Shown piece after piece: positions 7,700-15,237 of a DNA stretch of 64,000 nt (position 1 is the first letter of the stretch; each line of letters begins with the position of its first letter). Location: NCBI RefSeq assembly GCF_002258315.1, contig NZ_NOYD01000061.1, forward strand, positions 1-64,000, written 5' to 3'. Under the pieces are notes generated by a model that saw only the letters and a list, made by a program, of their open reading frames with translations, was not told the origin of the DNA and made no database searches. Origin of the DNA: Rhodococcus sp. 06-462-5 (GTDB taxonomy: Bacteria; Actinomycetota; Actinomycetes; Mycobacteriales; Mycobacteriaceae). The position numbers and the translations under genes were made by a program.

Positions 7700-9015
7700 G
7701 CAAGTCCCCACTGCGACAGGCAGTCTCGGGAAAGATGCTGTTCGTCTTCATTCTCGGCGATGTGCTCGGTGCCGGAATCTACGCTCTCGTCGGCGAGATA
7801 GCGGGCGAGGTCGGCGGAGCGATCTGGCTGCCCATGCTCGTCGCCCTGCTGATGGCACTGCTCACCGCTGCGTCGTACGCAGAACTCGTCACCAAGTACC
7901 CACGAGCAGGCGGCGCAGCCGTGTTCGCGCAGCGGGCATACGGGCGTCCGCTCGTGTCGTTTCTGGTGGGATTCTCGATGCTCGCCGCAGGTGTCACCAG
8001 CGCTGCAGGCCTGGCGCTCGCCTTCTCGGGCGACTACCTGGGCGTGTTCCTCGACGTGCCCGCCGTCCCTGCCGCGGTGGTGTTCCTGCTTCTGGTCGGG
8101 CTGCTCAACGCTCGCGGGATCACCGAATCGTTGCGGGCGAACCTCGCCATGACGGTCGTCGAGGTATCGGGTCTGGTGCTGATCGTCGCCCTCGCCGGTC
8201 TCGTGCTGAGCCGGGGTGACGGAGAGCCGTCCAGGGTCCTCGAATTCACCGACGCGACGACTCCGACGCTCGCGGTGCTCGGCGCGGCTCTGCTCGCGTT
8301 CTATTCGTTCGTTGGATTCGAGACGTCGGCGAACATCGCCGAAGAAGTCGAGGACGTGCGCCGGGTCTACCCGCGCGCTCTTCTCGGTGCCGTCACCGTG
8401 GCCGGGGTGGTGTACGTGCTCGTCGGTCTCGCAGTGTCCACCGTCGTGCCCGCCGACACCCTGGCGCAATCGACCGGTCCGCTGCTCGAGGTCGTCGCCG
8501 CTGCCGATGCGGGCATTCCGCCCTGGGTCTTCGGCCTCGTCGCACTGGTAGCGGTGGCCAACGGCGCACTGCTGACCATGATCATGGCGTCGCGACTGAC
8601 CTTCGGCATGGCTCGCGACGGTCTGCTACCCGGCGCATTGGCCAAAGTTCTGCCGGGCCGCAAGACTCCGTGGGCGGCGATCGTCGCCACCACCGTCGTC
8701 GCGATGGTGTTGTGCAGCACCGGTTCCGTCGCTGCGCTTGCGGAGACAGTCGTGCTGCTCCTGCTGTTCGTCTTCATCAGCACCAACGTCGCGGTACTGG
8801 TGCTTCGCAGCGATCGGGCCGACTCCGGTCATTTCCGGACGCCGACCGCACTCCCCGTGCTGGCACTGATCACGTGCGCGGTTCTACTGACCCAGCAGTC
8901 CGCGGCAACGTGGCTGCGCGCCGGGCTGCTCCTCGCCGTGGGAGTAGCGCTGTACTTCGTCGGTAACCTGCTGACCAGCAAGACCGATACCGACCAGAGG
9001 AGTGCAGTCTCATGA
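7696..9015 (+). CDS. APC-superfamily amino acid permease
   Basis: A 439-residue integral membrane protein with about 12 hydrophobic helices. The N-terminal FVFILGDVLGAGIYALVGEI carries the G-x-G-I-Y signature of APC transporters in helix 1, and GFETSANIAEEVEDVRRVYPRA is the conserved loop after helix 6 (motif quoted in part). It would import an amino acid or amine by proton symport. The GTG at 7696 overlaps the preceding stop and the gene's own stop overlaps the next start by 4 nt, so the three genes are translationally coupled. The substrate may be what the flavin oxidoreductase downstream oxidises. Confidence 0.88.
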   Translation: MSKSPLRQAVSGKMLFVFILGDVLGAGIYALVGEIAGEVGGAIWLPMLVALLMALLTAASYAELVTKYPRAGGAAVFAQRAYGRPLVSFLVGFSMLAAGVTSAAGLALAFSGDYLGVFLDVPAVPAAVVFLLLVGLLNARGITESLRANLAMTVVEVSGLVLIVALAGLVLSRGDGEPSRVLEFTDATTPTLAVLGAALLAFYSFVGFETSANIAEEVEDVRRVYPRALLGAVTVAGVVYVLVGLAVSTVVPADTLAQSTGPLLEVVAAADAGIPPWVFGLVALVAVANGALLTMIMASRLTFGMARDGLLPGALAKVLPGRKTPWAAIVATTVVAMVLCSTGSVAALAETVVLLLLFVFISTNVAVLVLRSDRADSGHFRTPTALPVLALITCAVLLTQQSAATWLRAGLLLAVGVALYFVGNLLTSKTDTDQRSAVS

Positions 9016-10604
9016 CCACCACCGAGGTCGACGCGATCGTGATCGGCAGTGGCCACAACGGCTTGGTTGCGGCGGCAGCGATGGCCGACGCCGGCTGGGA
9101 CGTCGTGGTCCTCGAGGCTGCCGAACATCCCGGCGGCGCCGTGCGCAGCGCCGAGCTCGTTCCCGGTTTCACCAGCGACCTCTTCAGCGCCTTCTATCCG
9201 CTGGCGCTCGCCTCGCCTGCCATGACGGCACTCGACTTGGAAAGTCACGGGCTGCGGTGGTCGCACTCCCCCGCGGTGTACGGCCATGCGCGGTCACCGC
9301 AGGACACCGACGCTCCGGTCGTTCACCACGACGTCGAGACCACCGCTGCGCGGCTGTCGGAACACGACGCGCGAGACGGCCGAACCTGGCTGCGGCTCTT
9401 CGAGCAGTGGGAGCGCATTCGCGAGCCCTTCATAAACTCGCTGTTCGGACCGTTTCCACCCGTCGTCCCAGCGGCTCGACTCGCCCACACCTTGGGGGTG
9501 CCCGAGACACTGCGCTTCGCGCGATTCGCGGCCCTTCCCGCCCGGGTGATGGCTCACGAGCTCTTCCACAGCGAGGCTGCTCGCTGCCTGCTGCTGGGCA
9601 ACGCCATGCACGGTGACGTCCCGACCGATGCCCCGGTGAGCGGCATGATGGGCTGGCTGCTCACGATGCTGGCTCAGGACGTCGGGTTTCCGGCCCCCGT
9701 GGGCGGATCGTCTGCGCTGACGGCTGCGTTGATTCGTCGTGGTGCTGCGTCGGGTGCGGTGCTCGAGTGCGGTCAGGCGGTCGAGCACATCGAGGTGCGC
9801 GGCGGCCGCGCTCGTGCTGTGCACACCGCTGCAGGAGACACGTTTCGAGCGCGACGGGCGATCGTCGCCGACGTGTCCGCACCGGCTCTGTACGGTTCAC
9901 TGCTTCCGTTCGACGCCGTGCCGCGCCGAGTGCACGACGACTTGCGCACCTTCGAGTGGGACACCCCGGTGGTCAAGGTGAACTACGCACTCGATCGCCG
10001 AATGCCCTGGAACTCACCGTCTTTGGCCGATGCCGGCACCGTCCATCTCGGTGCGGACGACAACGGCCTCGTGCACTGGGCGGCAGATCTCACGACCGGA
10101 GTTCTTCCCCAGAGCCCGTTCATGCTGTTCGGCCAGATGACCACTGCCGATCGGAGCAGGTCACCGGAGGGCACCGAAAGCGCCTGGGCCTACACGCATC
10201 TGCCGAGGGGCGTCGTCGACGACGCGGCCGCCGACACCGTGGCGGATCGGGTCGACGAAGTCCTCGACGCCCACGCACCGGGGTTTGCCGATTCGATCGT
10301 CGGGCGGGTCGTCCAGCGACCGAGCGATCTGTACGGTGCCGACGCCAATCTGCACGGAGGAGCGGTGAACGGCGGAACCGCGCAGCTGCAGCAGCAGTTG
10401 ATATTTCGACCGACGCCGGGGCTGGGGCGGTCGGAAACACCGGTGGAGGGCTTGTTCCTCGGGTCGGCGTCGGCGCACCCGGGTGGTGGAGTACACGGAG
10501 CGGCCGGCCTCAATGCTGCCCGGGCAGCGCTGGGCCAGCGAGGTGTACGTGGCTGGATGAAGAAGAAGATCACCGGTTCACTCATCGAGGTGTTGACCCG
10601 GTGA
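9012..10604 (+). CDS. FAD-dependent oxidoreductase, phytoene desaturase/amine oxidase fold
   Basis: A 530-residue flavoprotein. The dinucleotide-binding motif VIGSGHNGLVAAAAMADAG (residues 11-29) and the LEAAEHPGGAVRSAEL extension are those of the CrtI-like/NAD(P)-FAD oxidoreductase group, and the C-terminal GLFLGSASAHPGGGVHGAAG closes the FAD site. It begins with a 4-nt overlap to the permease gene. No carotenoid synthase gene is nearby, so a carotenoid role is unlikely to be assumed; many such proteins in actinomycetes are uncharacterised. It may oxidise an amine or ring compound brought in by the permease. Confidence 0.85.
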   Translation: MTTTEVDAIVIGSGHNGLVAAAAMADAGWDVVVLEAAEHPGGAVRSAELVPGFTSDLFSAFYPLALASPAMTALDLESHGLRWSHSPAVYGHARSPQDTDAPVVHHDVETTAARLSEHDARDGRTWLRLFEQWERIREPFINSLFGPFPPVVPAARLAHTLGVPETLRFARFAALPARVMAHELFHSEAARCLLLGNAMHGDVPTDAPVSGMMGWLLTMLAQDVGFPAPVGGSSALTAALIRRGAASGAVLECGQAVEHIEVRGGRARAVHTAAGDTFRARRAIVADVSAPALYGSLLPFDAVPRRVHDDLRTFEWDTPVVKVNYALDRRMPWNSPSLADAGTVHLGADDNGLVHWAADLTTGVLPQSPFMLFGQMTTADRSRSPEGTESAWAYTHLPRGVVDDAAADTVADRVDEVLDAHAPGFADSIVGRVVQRPSDLYGADANLHGGAVNGGTAQLQQQLIFRPTPGLGRSETPVEGLFLGSASAHPGGGVHGAAGLNAARAALGQRGVRGWMKKKITGSLIEVLTR

Positions 10605-10759
10605 CGACGTTATCGAAACGAGATCTTTCGTTACCGATTCGAGACCTCCGACGGAGTCTTCCGAAATTGGACACTGACATCGTTGAAAGCACAACAACTC
10701 AGCGTCTCGCAACCGGAGGAGCACCCGCCGGGAACGATCGCTTCGGGGAAGAGGTAAGC

Positions 10760-11116
10760 ATGTTGACCAGCACCGCAACCATGGAACGCTCCATTCGCGA
10801 TGACGAGGGCGTGTTCCGACTCGAGACGGTCATGGGCTCGAACGGCCACAACACACTGTGCGCCTTCGGCGAACTGGACATGTCCACCAGGGCCGAATTC
10901 GTCCACAGTCTCGACCGGTTGGCCTCCGCGTCCGATCGGGTCACGGTCGATCTGTCGGAGGTGTCGTTCATGTACTCCGGCGTCGCCAACGCGATCATCG
11001 ACGCCACCTACGTACACCCGGGCAAGATCGCCGTGCTCGCGCCTGCGCGATCGGTGCGCATGGTCCTCGAAGTACTGGGCGCAGGCGACCTGTTCGTCGA
11101 CGCGTTTCGGTCGTGA
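10760..11116 (+). CDS. STAS-domain anti-sigma factor antagonist
   Basis: A 118-residue SpoIIAA/RsbV-like protein with the strand-helix pattern CAFGELDMSTRAEFVHSLDRL and VDLSEVSFMYSGVANAII. The phosphorylation loop keeps Ser73, but the usual Asp before it is Tyr. These proteins bind RsbW-type kinases when unphosphorylated and free a sigma factor. GAAGAGG lies just upstream of the ATG at 10760. It is the first of four partner-switching genes in a row: STAS, STAS, RsbW kinase, RsbU phosphatase. Confidence 0.85.
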   Translation: MLTSTATMERSIRDDEGVFRLETVMGSNGHNTLCAFGELDMSTRAEFVHSLDRLASASDRVTVDLSEVSFMYSGVANAIIDATYVHPGKIAVLAPARSVRMVLEVLGAGDLFVDAFRS

Positions 11117-11134
11117 GTACGACTCGATAACAGG

Positions 11135-11140
11135 TAACGT
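11135..11140 (+). promoter_or_regulatory. -10-like TAACGT, possible leaderless start for second STAS gene
   Basis: TAACGT fits the actinobacterial TANNNT -10 element and ends 7 nt before the ATG at 11148, with no Shine-Dalgarno in between. This fits a leaderless transcript beginning at or next to the start codon, which would let the second STAS gene be expressed apart from the first. Confidence 0.35.
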
Positions 11141-11147
11141 CGGACAT

Positions 11148-11537
11148 ATGCCAGACGAGCCGACCGGAGCAGCCTTCGAGATCGTGGCAGCCGACCACGA
11201 CGCGACGACCGTGCTCACCGTTCGAGGCGAACTCGATCTCGACACCATCCCTGAGCTGTCGGCTGCTGCGTTCCCTGCGGCCGACACAGCCAGGGGCGGC
11301 CTCGTGGTCGACCTGACCGATGTGAGCTTCCTGTCGTCGAGCGCCATCACGGTGCTGGTGCGAGTATGCGATCGACTGCCCGATGCCTCGCGCATGGCGT
11401 TGGTGGCGGTCGATGGAGTGGTGGTTCGGCCTGTGCAGCTCAGCGGAATCGATCGCGTGATGGCGACTTTCACGACCGTCCCCGACGCGGTGGCACACGT
11501 TCGGTCTGCAGCTCTCGACTCGGAGTTAGACCGATGA
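11148..11537 (+). CDS. STAS-domain anti-sigma factor antagonist (second copy)
   Basis: A 129-residue RsbV-like protein with TVLTVRGELDLDTIPELS and VVDLTDVSFLSSSAITVLV. The phospho-loop has three serines (63-65), a normal acceptor site for an RsbW-type kinase. It follows the first STAS gene by 31 nt. It is longer than the first copy by an acidic tail (SELDR). Two antagonists beside one kinase suggest either two inputs or two partner specificities. Its stop overlaps a tiny 11-codon reading frame that leads into the kinase gene. Confidence 0.87.
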   Translation: MPDEPTGAAFEIVAADHDATTVLTVRGELDLDTIPELSAAAFPAADTARGGLVVDLTDVSFLSSSAITVLVRVCDRLPDASRMALVAVDGVVVRPVQLSGIDRVMATFTTVPDAVAHVRSAALDSELDR

Positions 11538-11569
11538 CGCGCCGGTACCTGTTCGGACTGCGACGATGA
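11534..11569 (+). other. 11-codon intercistronic mini-ORF linking STAS and RsbW genes
   Basis: ATG at 11534 overlaps the STAS stop (ATGA), the frame reads MTRRYLFGLRR, and its TGA overlaps the RsbW ATG at 11566 (again ATGA). It is therefore linked by 4-nt overlaps on both sides. It may be a coupling peptide that carries ribosomes across the 28-nt gap; chance is possible. No homologue is known to me. Confidence 0.35.
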
Positions 11570-12015
11570 CCGAGAGCAGTCCCGGGCCCACTCCCCAGCG
11601 TTGGAGCCATACCGCTCCAGCCGAATCGGCTGTGGCGACCGTGCTTCGGCGCCGGTTGCATCACTGGGTTCTCGAACTGGGCGTGAGCAACTCCTTGGTG
11701 GACGACATCGTCCTCGGGGTCTACGAGGCGCTCGCGAACGTCGTCGAGCATGCCTATCACTCGGTGCCCGAGCCCGGAACGATGACTGTCACCGCTGCCT
11801 ACGAACACCGAACCCTGACCGTCACGATTTCCGACACCGGAACGTGGCGGCCACCGACACCGACGACCAATCGCAGCCATGGCTTGCAACTCGCTGCCGC
11901 GGTGTCCGACGACCTTCTCGTCGATCACCGGCCGGGTTTCGGGACCATCGTGACTGCGATTTGGACCGATCCGGTCTCTGCAAGCCGTTCGAGTTCTGCC
12001 ACCCGCTCGCCATGA
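11566..12015 (+). CDS. RsbW-type anti-sigma factor serine kinase
   Basis: A 149-residue GHKL ATPase of the HATPase_c_2 type. The N-box EALANVVEHAY (Asn58), the G1 box ISDTGTW (Asp90) and the G2 region SHGLQLAAAV are present. RsbW kinases phosphorylate STAS antagonists and sequester a sigma factor. No sigma gene lies nearby, so its client is encoded elsewhere, or it is a signalling kinase without a sigma. It sits between the second STAS gene and the RsbU phosphatase in one operon. Confidence 0.88.
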   Translation: MTESSPGPTPQRWSHTAPAESAVATVLRRRLHHWVLELGVSNSLVDDIVLGVYEALANVVEHAYHSVPEPGTMTVTAAYEHRTLTVTISDTGTWRPPTPTTNRSHGLQLAAAVSDDLLVDHRPGFGTIVTAIWTDPVSASRSSSATRSP

Positions 12016-12030
12016 ACGAAGGGAGTGCCC

Positions 12031-13290
12031 ATGTCTGCCACCGCTGCTGAATTGCTCGACACGGCACCGTGCGGCGTGTTCTCTGTCGATGTGGCCACTG
12101 CACGGATCCTCTACGCCAACGTCGCCGCCGCCCGGATCACCGCACGCAGCCGTGATGCCCTCGTGGGAACTTCGGTCACCGACCTGTTCACGATCGAGTT
12201 CGAGCCCGTACTGACGGCGCTGATCGACGTTGCGTCGAGTTCGCGGGCCGACTCTCCGATCGGGGCCTCCGCGAAGTTGTCCGTCGCACCCGACAGAAAC
12301 GATGCAATCGCCGTGTCGATACTCGCCAACAGTCTGCGCACGCCCACGGGTGCCGTGACGGTGACGATGACACTGCACAACGAGACCGAGCGTCACGTGC
12401 GCGAACGGGATCTGATCGACGCCCGCGACAATGCCGAGGCCGCGCAGGACAGCGCCGAAGCCGCTCTGGACAGATCACAGGATGCACTGGGTGCTTCGGA
12501 GGAAGCGCGCAAGCAGGCCGAGGCGGAGAAAACGCAGGTGCAGATACTCGCGTCGACTCTGCAACGAACTCTGCTGCCGCCGATCCTGTCCGCTCCGACG
12601 GGCATGAACGTAGCAGCCCACTATCACCCCGCATCCATCGACGAGGTCGGTGGCGATTTCTACGACGTGTTTCCGCTCGACAAGCAGACGTGGGGATTCT
12701 TCCTCGGTGACGTGAGCGGTAAGGGTGCCGGAGCCGCCGCCGTGACCTCGCTGACCCGGTACACCCTGCGCGCCGCGGCAGTGTTCGACCGCAACCCGAT
12801 CTCGGTACTCGAGAACCTCAACACCGTTCTGCACCACGAGTTTCACGGCGACGACCCACGTTTCTGCACAGTCGTTTTCGGCACCATCACTCCGGGCCCG
12901 GACGGCGCGGTGGTCGACCTCGCCAGCGGCGGGCATCCCCCGGCACTGCGCATCACTCACGACTCCGTCGTGGACTTCGTCGACACCACCGGTGGTCAGT
13001 TGGTCGGAGCCTTGGCCGAGCCGCACTTCGCATCGGCATCGGTGACACTGCGACCCGGCGACGTCATGGCCTTCTACACCGATGGGTTGACCGAGGCGAT
13101 CGTCGGACCGGGGCGAACACGCTTCGACGACGACGGTGGCCTCGAATCCTTTGCGGCCGAAAGAGGTCCGACGACTGCACCGAAGATCGTCGACGATCTC
13201 ACGTCACTTCTGGCTTCCTTCGGAGACGGCCTGCAGGACGACGTAGCACTGCTCGCCTTCGAGGTACCCCGGGTCGACGCCGGCGCGTAG
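12031..13290 (+). CDS. PAS domain PP2C phosphatase, RsbU/SpoIIE type
   Basis: A 419-residue protein with an N-terminal PAS-like sensor (about 5-122), a coiled coil rich in E, A and K (about 125-180) and a C-terminal PP2C domain (about 195-410). Metal-binding motifs are intact: GGDFYDVF, LGDVSGKGAGAA, ASGGHPP, YTDGLTEA and QDDVALLAF. It would dephosphorylate the STAS antagonists upstream, releasing the sigma factor held by RsbW in response to a PAS-sensed signal. ATG 12031 is preferred over GTG 12025 because GGGAG is 5 nt upstream. Confidence 0.9.
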   Translation: MSATAAELLDTAPCGVFSVDVATARILYANVAAARITARSRDALVGTSVTDLFTIEFEPVLTALIDVASSSRADSPIGASAKLSVAPDRNDAIAVSILANSLRTPTGAVTVTMTLHNETERHVRERDLIDARDNAEAAQDSAEAALDRSQDALGASEEARKQAEAEKTQVQILASTLQRTLLPPILSAPTGMNVAAHYHPASIDEVGGDFYDVFPLDKQTWGFFLGDVSGKGAGAAAVTSLTRYTLRAAAVFDRNPISVLENLNTVLHHEFHGDDPRFCTVVFGTITPGPDGAVVDLASGGHPPALRITHDSVVDFVDTTGGQLVGALAEPHFASASVTLRPGDVMAFYTDGLTEAIVGPGRTRFDDDGGLESFAAERGPTTAPKIVDDLTSLLASFGDGLQDDVALLAFEVPRVDAGA

Positions 13291-13312
13291 CTGTTCAGGC
13301 GCGCAGGCTCGC

Positions 13313-14554
13313 TCAACGTGCGCGTATTCCCGACAGGAACACCCGCAGGACGTAGTCGGAGACTTGTTCCGGACCTTCCTCGGACCGTGAGACGGATCTG
13401 ATCACCACGTTGTTGGCGAGTATCGTCGCAAGTTCGCTCGCCGACGCCTCGGTACCGAAGTCGCCTCGACGCTGGCCACGTTCGAGGATCGGGGTGAGCG
13501 CCGAGGGCAGCGGGAGTTGCTCCCGAATGGTGGTGACAGTGCTCGGCTCGTGAAACTGCTCGAAGCTCAGTGCCAGCAGCATCCCCGAGCTCATCGAGCG
13601 GTTGCGCGCCACGAACTCCGCAAGCCGACCGACCGAACGCTCCAGAGCAGCAATGGGTTCCACCTCCAGTCGGGCGTCCGCACGACCCAGCCGGAGGACG
13701 CGCTCGAACTCGGGCGTCAGTGCGGCAACGATGATATCGACCTTGCTCGGGAACAGGCGCTTGAGATCGGCAACGGTGAGCGAGGAGGCAGTGGCGATGT
13801 CGGCGAGGGTGACCGAGAAATATCCGTGTGCCGCGAACAACGTCTCGGTCGCCGCGATGACGTCGGATTCGATGTCGGCCCTCGAATGATCGAGACCGTC
13901 GAGAGAAGCGGGCGCGTCCGCGGGTCCCGCTGTGCGTTCACGACGATCCGAGTGAACTGGGTCCACCGCCCACTCCAGCAGCGATTCGACAGCCGCGGAC
14001 GCGCGTGACGTGGGCACCGTTCCCGGGCTGAGGGTCTCACGGAAAGCAAGACCGTCGAGCAGGGCGACGAGGACATTGGACAGTCCGGTCACCGTCAGCG
14101 GCGTTCTCACCGAACCCCCGAGCGCACGGAGCTTGTGTCGGACGGCATCCTCGACGGCGGCGTCCATCGCATCGAATTCGGGTGCCAACGACGATCGCGC
14201 TCCGGCGTGGTCGGAGGCGATCATCGCGCCGATCATTCTCCTGCGCAGCAGACCGGAGGTCAGTTGCTCGAAGTAGGACGCGAGATCCGACGAGGCATGC
14301 TCTGCATCGCCGGGCTTCGTGTACTGCAGAGTGACGTGCGCGAGCAAGTCCTCGACGAACGCTTCCTTGCCACCACGCTCCCCGGCACGGGAGGACCCGG
14401 GGTACGCATTGTGGAAAGTCTGGTGCGACAGCCCGGCTTCTTCCACGACCGAGGCGATAGACAGCGATCTTGCCAGCACCGACATATCGAGATCGGTCAG
14501 CAATCGTGAGCCCGCCCGCAGCAGTTGTTCGCGGGGTGTGGATTTCGGGCTCAA
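13313..14554 (-). CDS. Tandem (double) TetR-family regulator
   Basis: At 413 residues this is twice the normal TetR length and contains two complete TetR units. The first has its helix-turn-helix at about 27-52 (SIASVVEEAGLSHQTFHNAY). The second starts near 215, with its DNA-binding segment at about 232-262 (VTLADIATASSLTVADLKRL). Each unit is followed by a helical ligand-type domain. A single chain could bind DNA as an internal pseudo-dimer. It is convergent with the rsbU-like gene and divergent from the LuxR-type gene at 14759. Ligand and targets are unknown. Confidence 0.82.
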   Translation of the reverse strand: MSPKSTPREQLLRAGSRLLTDLDMSVLARSLSIASVVEEAGLSHQTFHNAYPGSSRAGERGGKEAFVEDLLAHVTLQYTKPGDAEHASSDLASYFEQLTSGLLRRRMIGAMIASDHAGARSSLAPEFDAMDAAVEDAVRHKLRALGGSVRTPLTVTGLSNVLVALLDGLAFRETLSPGTVPTSRASAAVESLLEWAVDPVHSDRRERTAGPADAPASLDGLDHSRADIESDVIAATETLFAAHGYFSVTLADIATASSLTVADLKRLFPSKVDIIVAALTPEFERVLRLGRADARLEVEPIAALERSVGRLAEFVARNRSMSSGMLLALSFEQFHEPSTVTTIREQLPLPSALTPILERGQRRGDFGTEASASELATILANNVVIRSVSRSEEGPEQVSDYVLRVFLSGIRAR

Positions 14555-14758
14555 CGACGACCGCCTACGGTATTCGATCCGGTGGACAGTGAACTATAAC
14601 AACGGCCCGGTGAAGACCCGACTTTACAAACCGATAAACCTGGATCGACAGAAGCCTCCAATGCCGTGTTCTGCCTCGAACCCGTTGGTGTTGTTTCATA
14701 TTCTCCGGCGTGGTCGGATGTTCGAAACACCCAAGTCGGACAGCAAGGGTCGGATGCA

Positions 14759-15160
14759 ATGCGAGTGACGAGTACAGGTCTGTCGACCACGACGATTCCG
14801 GTCGCTTCCGGTACCGCGATCCATCCGGCGCAGCGATTCGCGCCGCGCCGCAGTGCATCGACCGTGCGGGCCAGGACCGTCGCAAATCCCGGTACCGAGA
14901 ATCTCAGGTCACAGCAGGAAGCGTCGAGATTCGCCGATCCCGGACTCACCGCGCGCGAGATCGCGGTCCTCGGTGCCTGGTTGCGCTGCGACTCCAAACA
15001 AGAAGTGTGTGCGGCTCTGCACATTGCGCTCGGTACGGTCAATACCCATCTGACTCGAATTCGCGCGAAATATGCCACTGTCGGTCGGGCGGCACCGACC
15101 AAGGCGTCGCTCGTGGCCCGGGCGCTGCAGGACGGCTTGGTCACCCTCGACGATCTCTGA
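14759..15160 (+). CDS. LuxR-type helix-turn-helix protein without receiver domain
   Basis: A 133-residue protein. The first 65 residues are basic and disordered-looking. The C-terminal LuxR-type DNA-binding domain (about 70-125) begins DPGLTAREIAVLGAWL and has the recognition helix ALGTVNTHLTRIRAKY. There is no receiver, PAS or other sensor domain, so regulation must be by expression or partner. It is divergent from the double TetR gene; 204 bp between them hold both promoters, but I see no clear operator. Confidence 0.8.
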   Translation: MRVTSTGLSTTTIPVASGTAIHPAQRFAPRRSASTVRARTVANPGTENLRSQQEASRFADPGLTAREIAVLGAWLRCDSKQEVCAALHIALGTVNTHLTRIRAKYATVGRAAPTKASLVARALQDGLVTLDDL

Positions 15161-15237
15161 CCCATTGCGGTTCGCCGCGGCCCGCTCCGATGCTAAATTC
15201 CCACACGCACGATGTATTCATGCCGATGGTGGGGGCC

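Noticed and set aside
9012-10604. CrtI-like oxidoreductase as a carotenoid desaturase
   Set aside because: No phytoene synthase or other carotenoid gene is near, and it is coupled to a permease.
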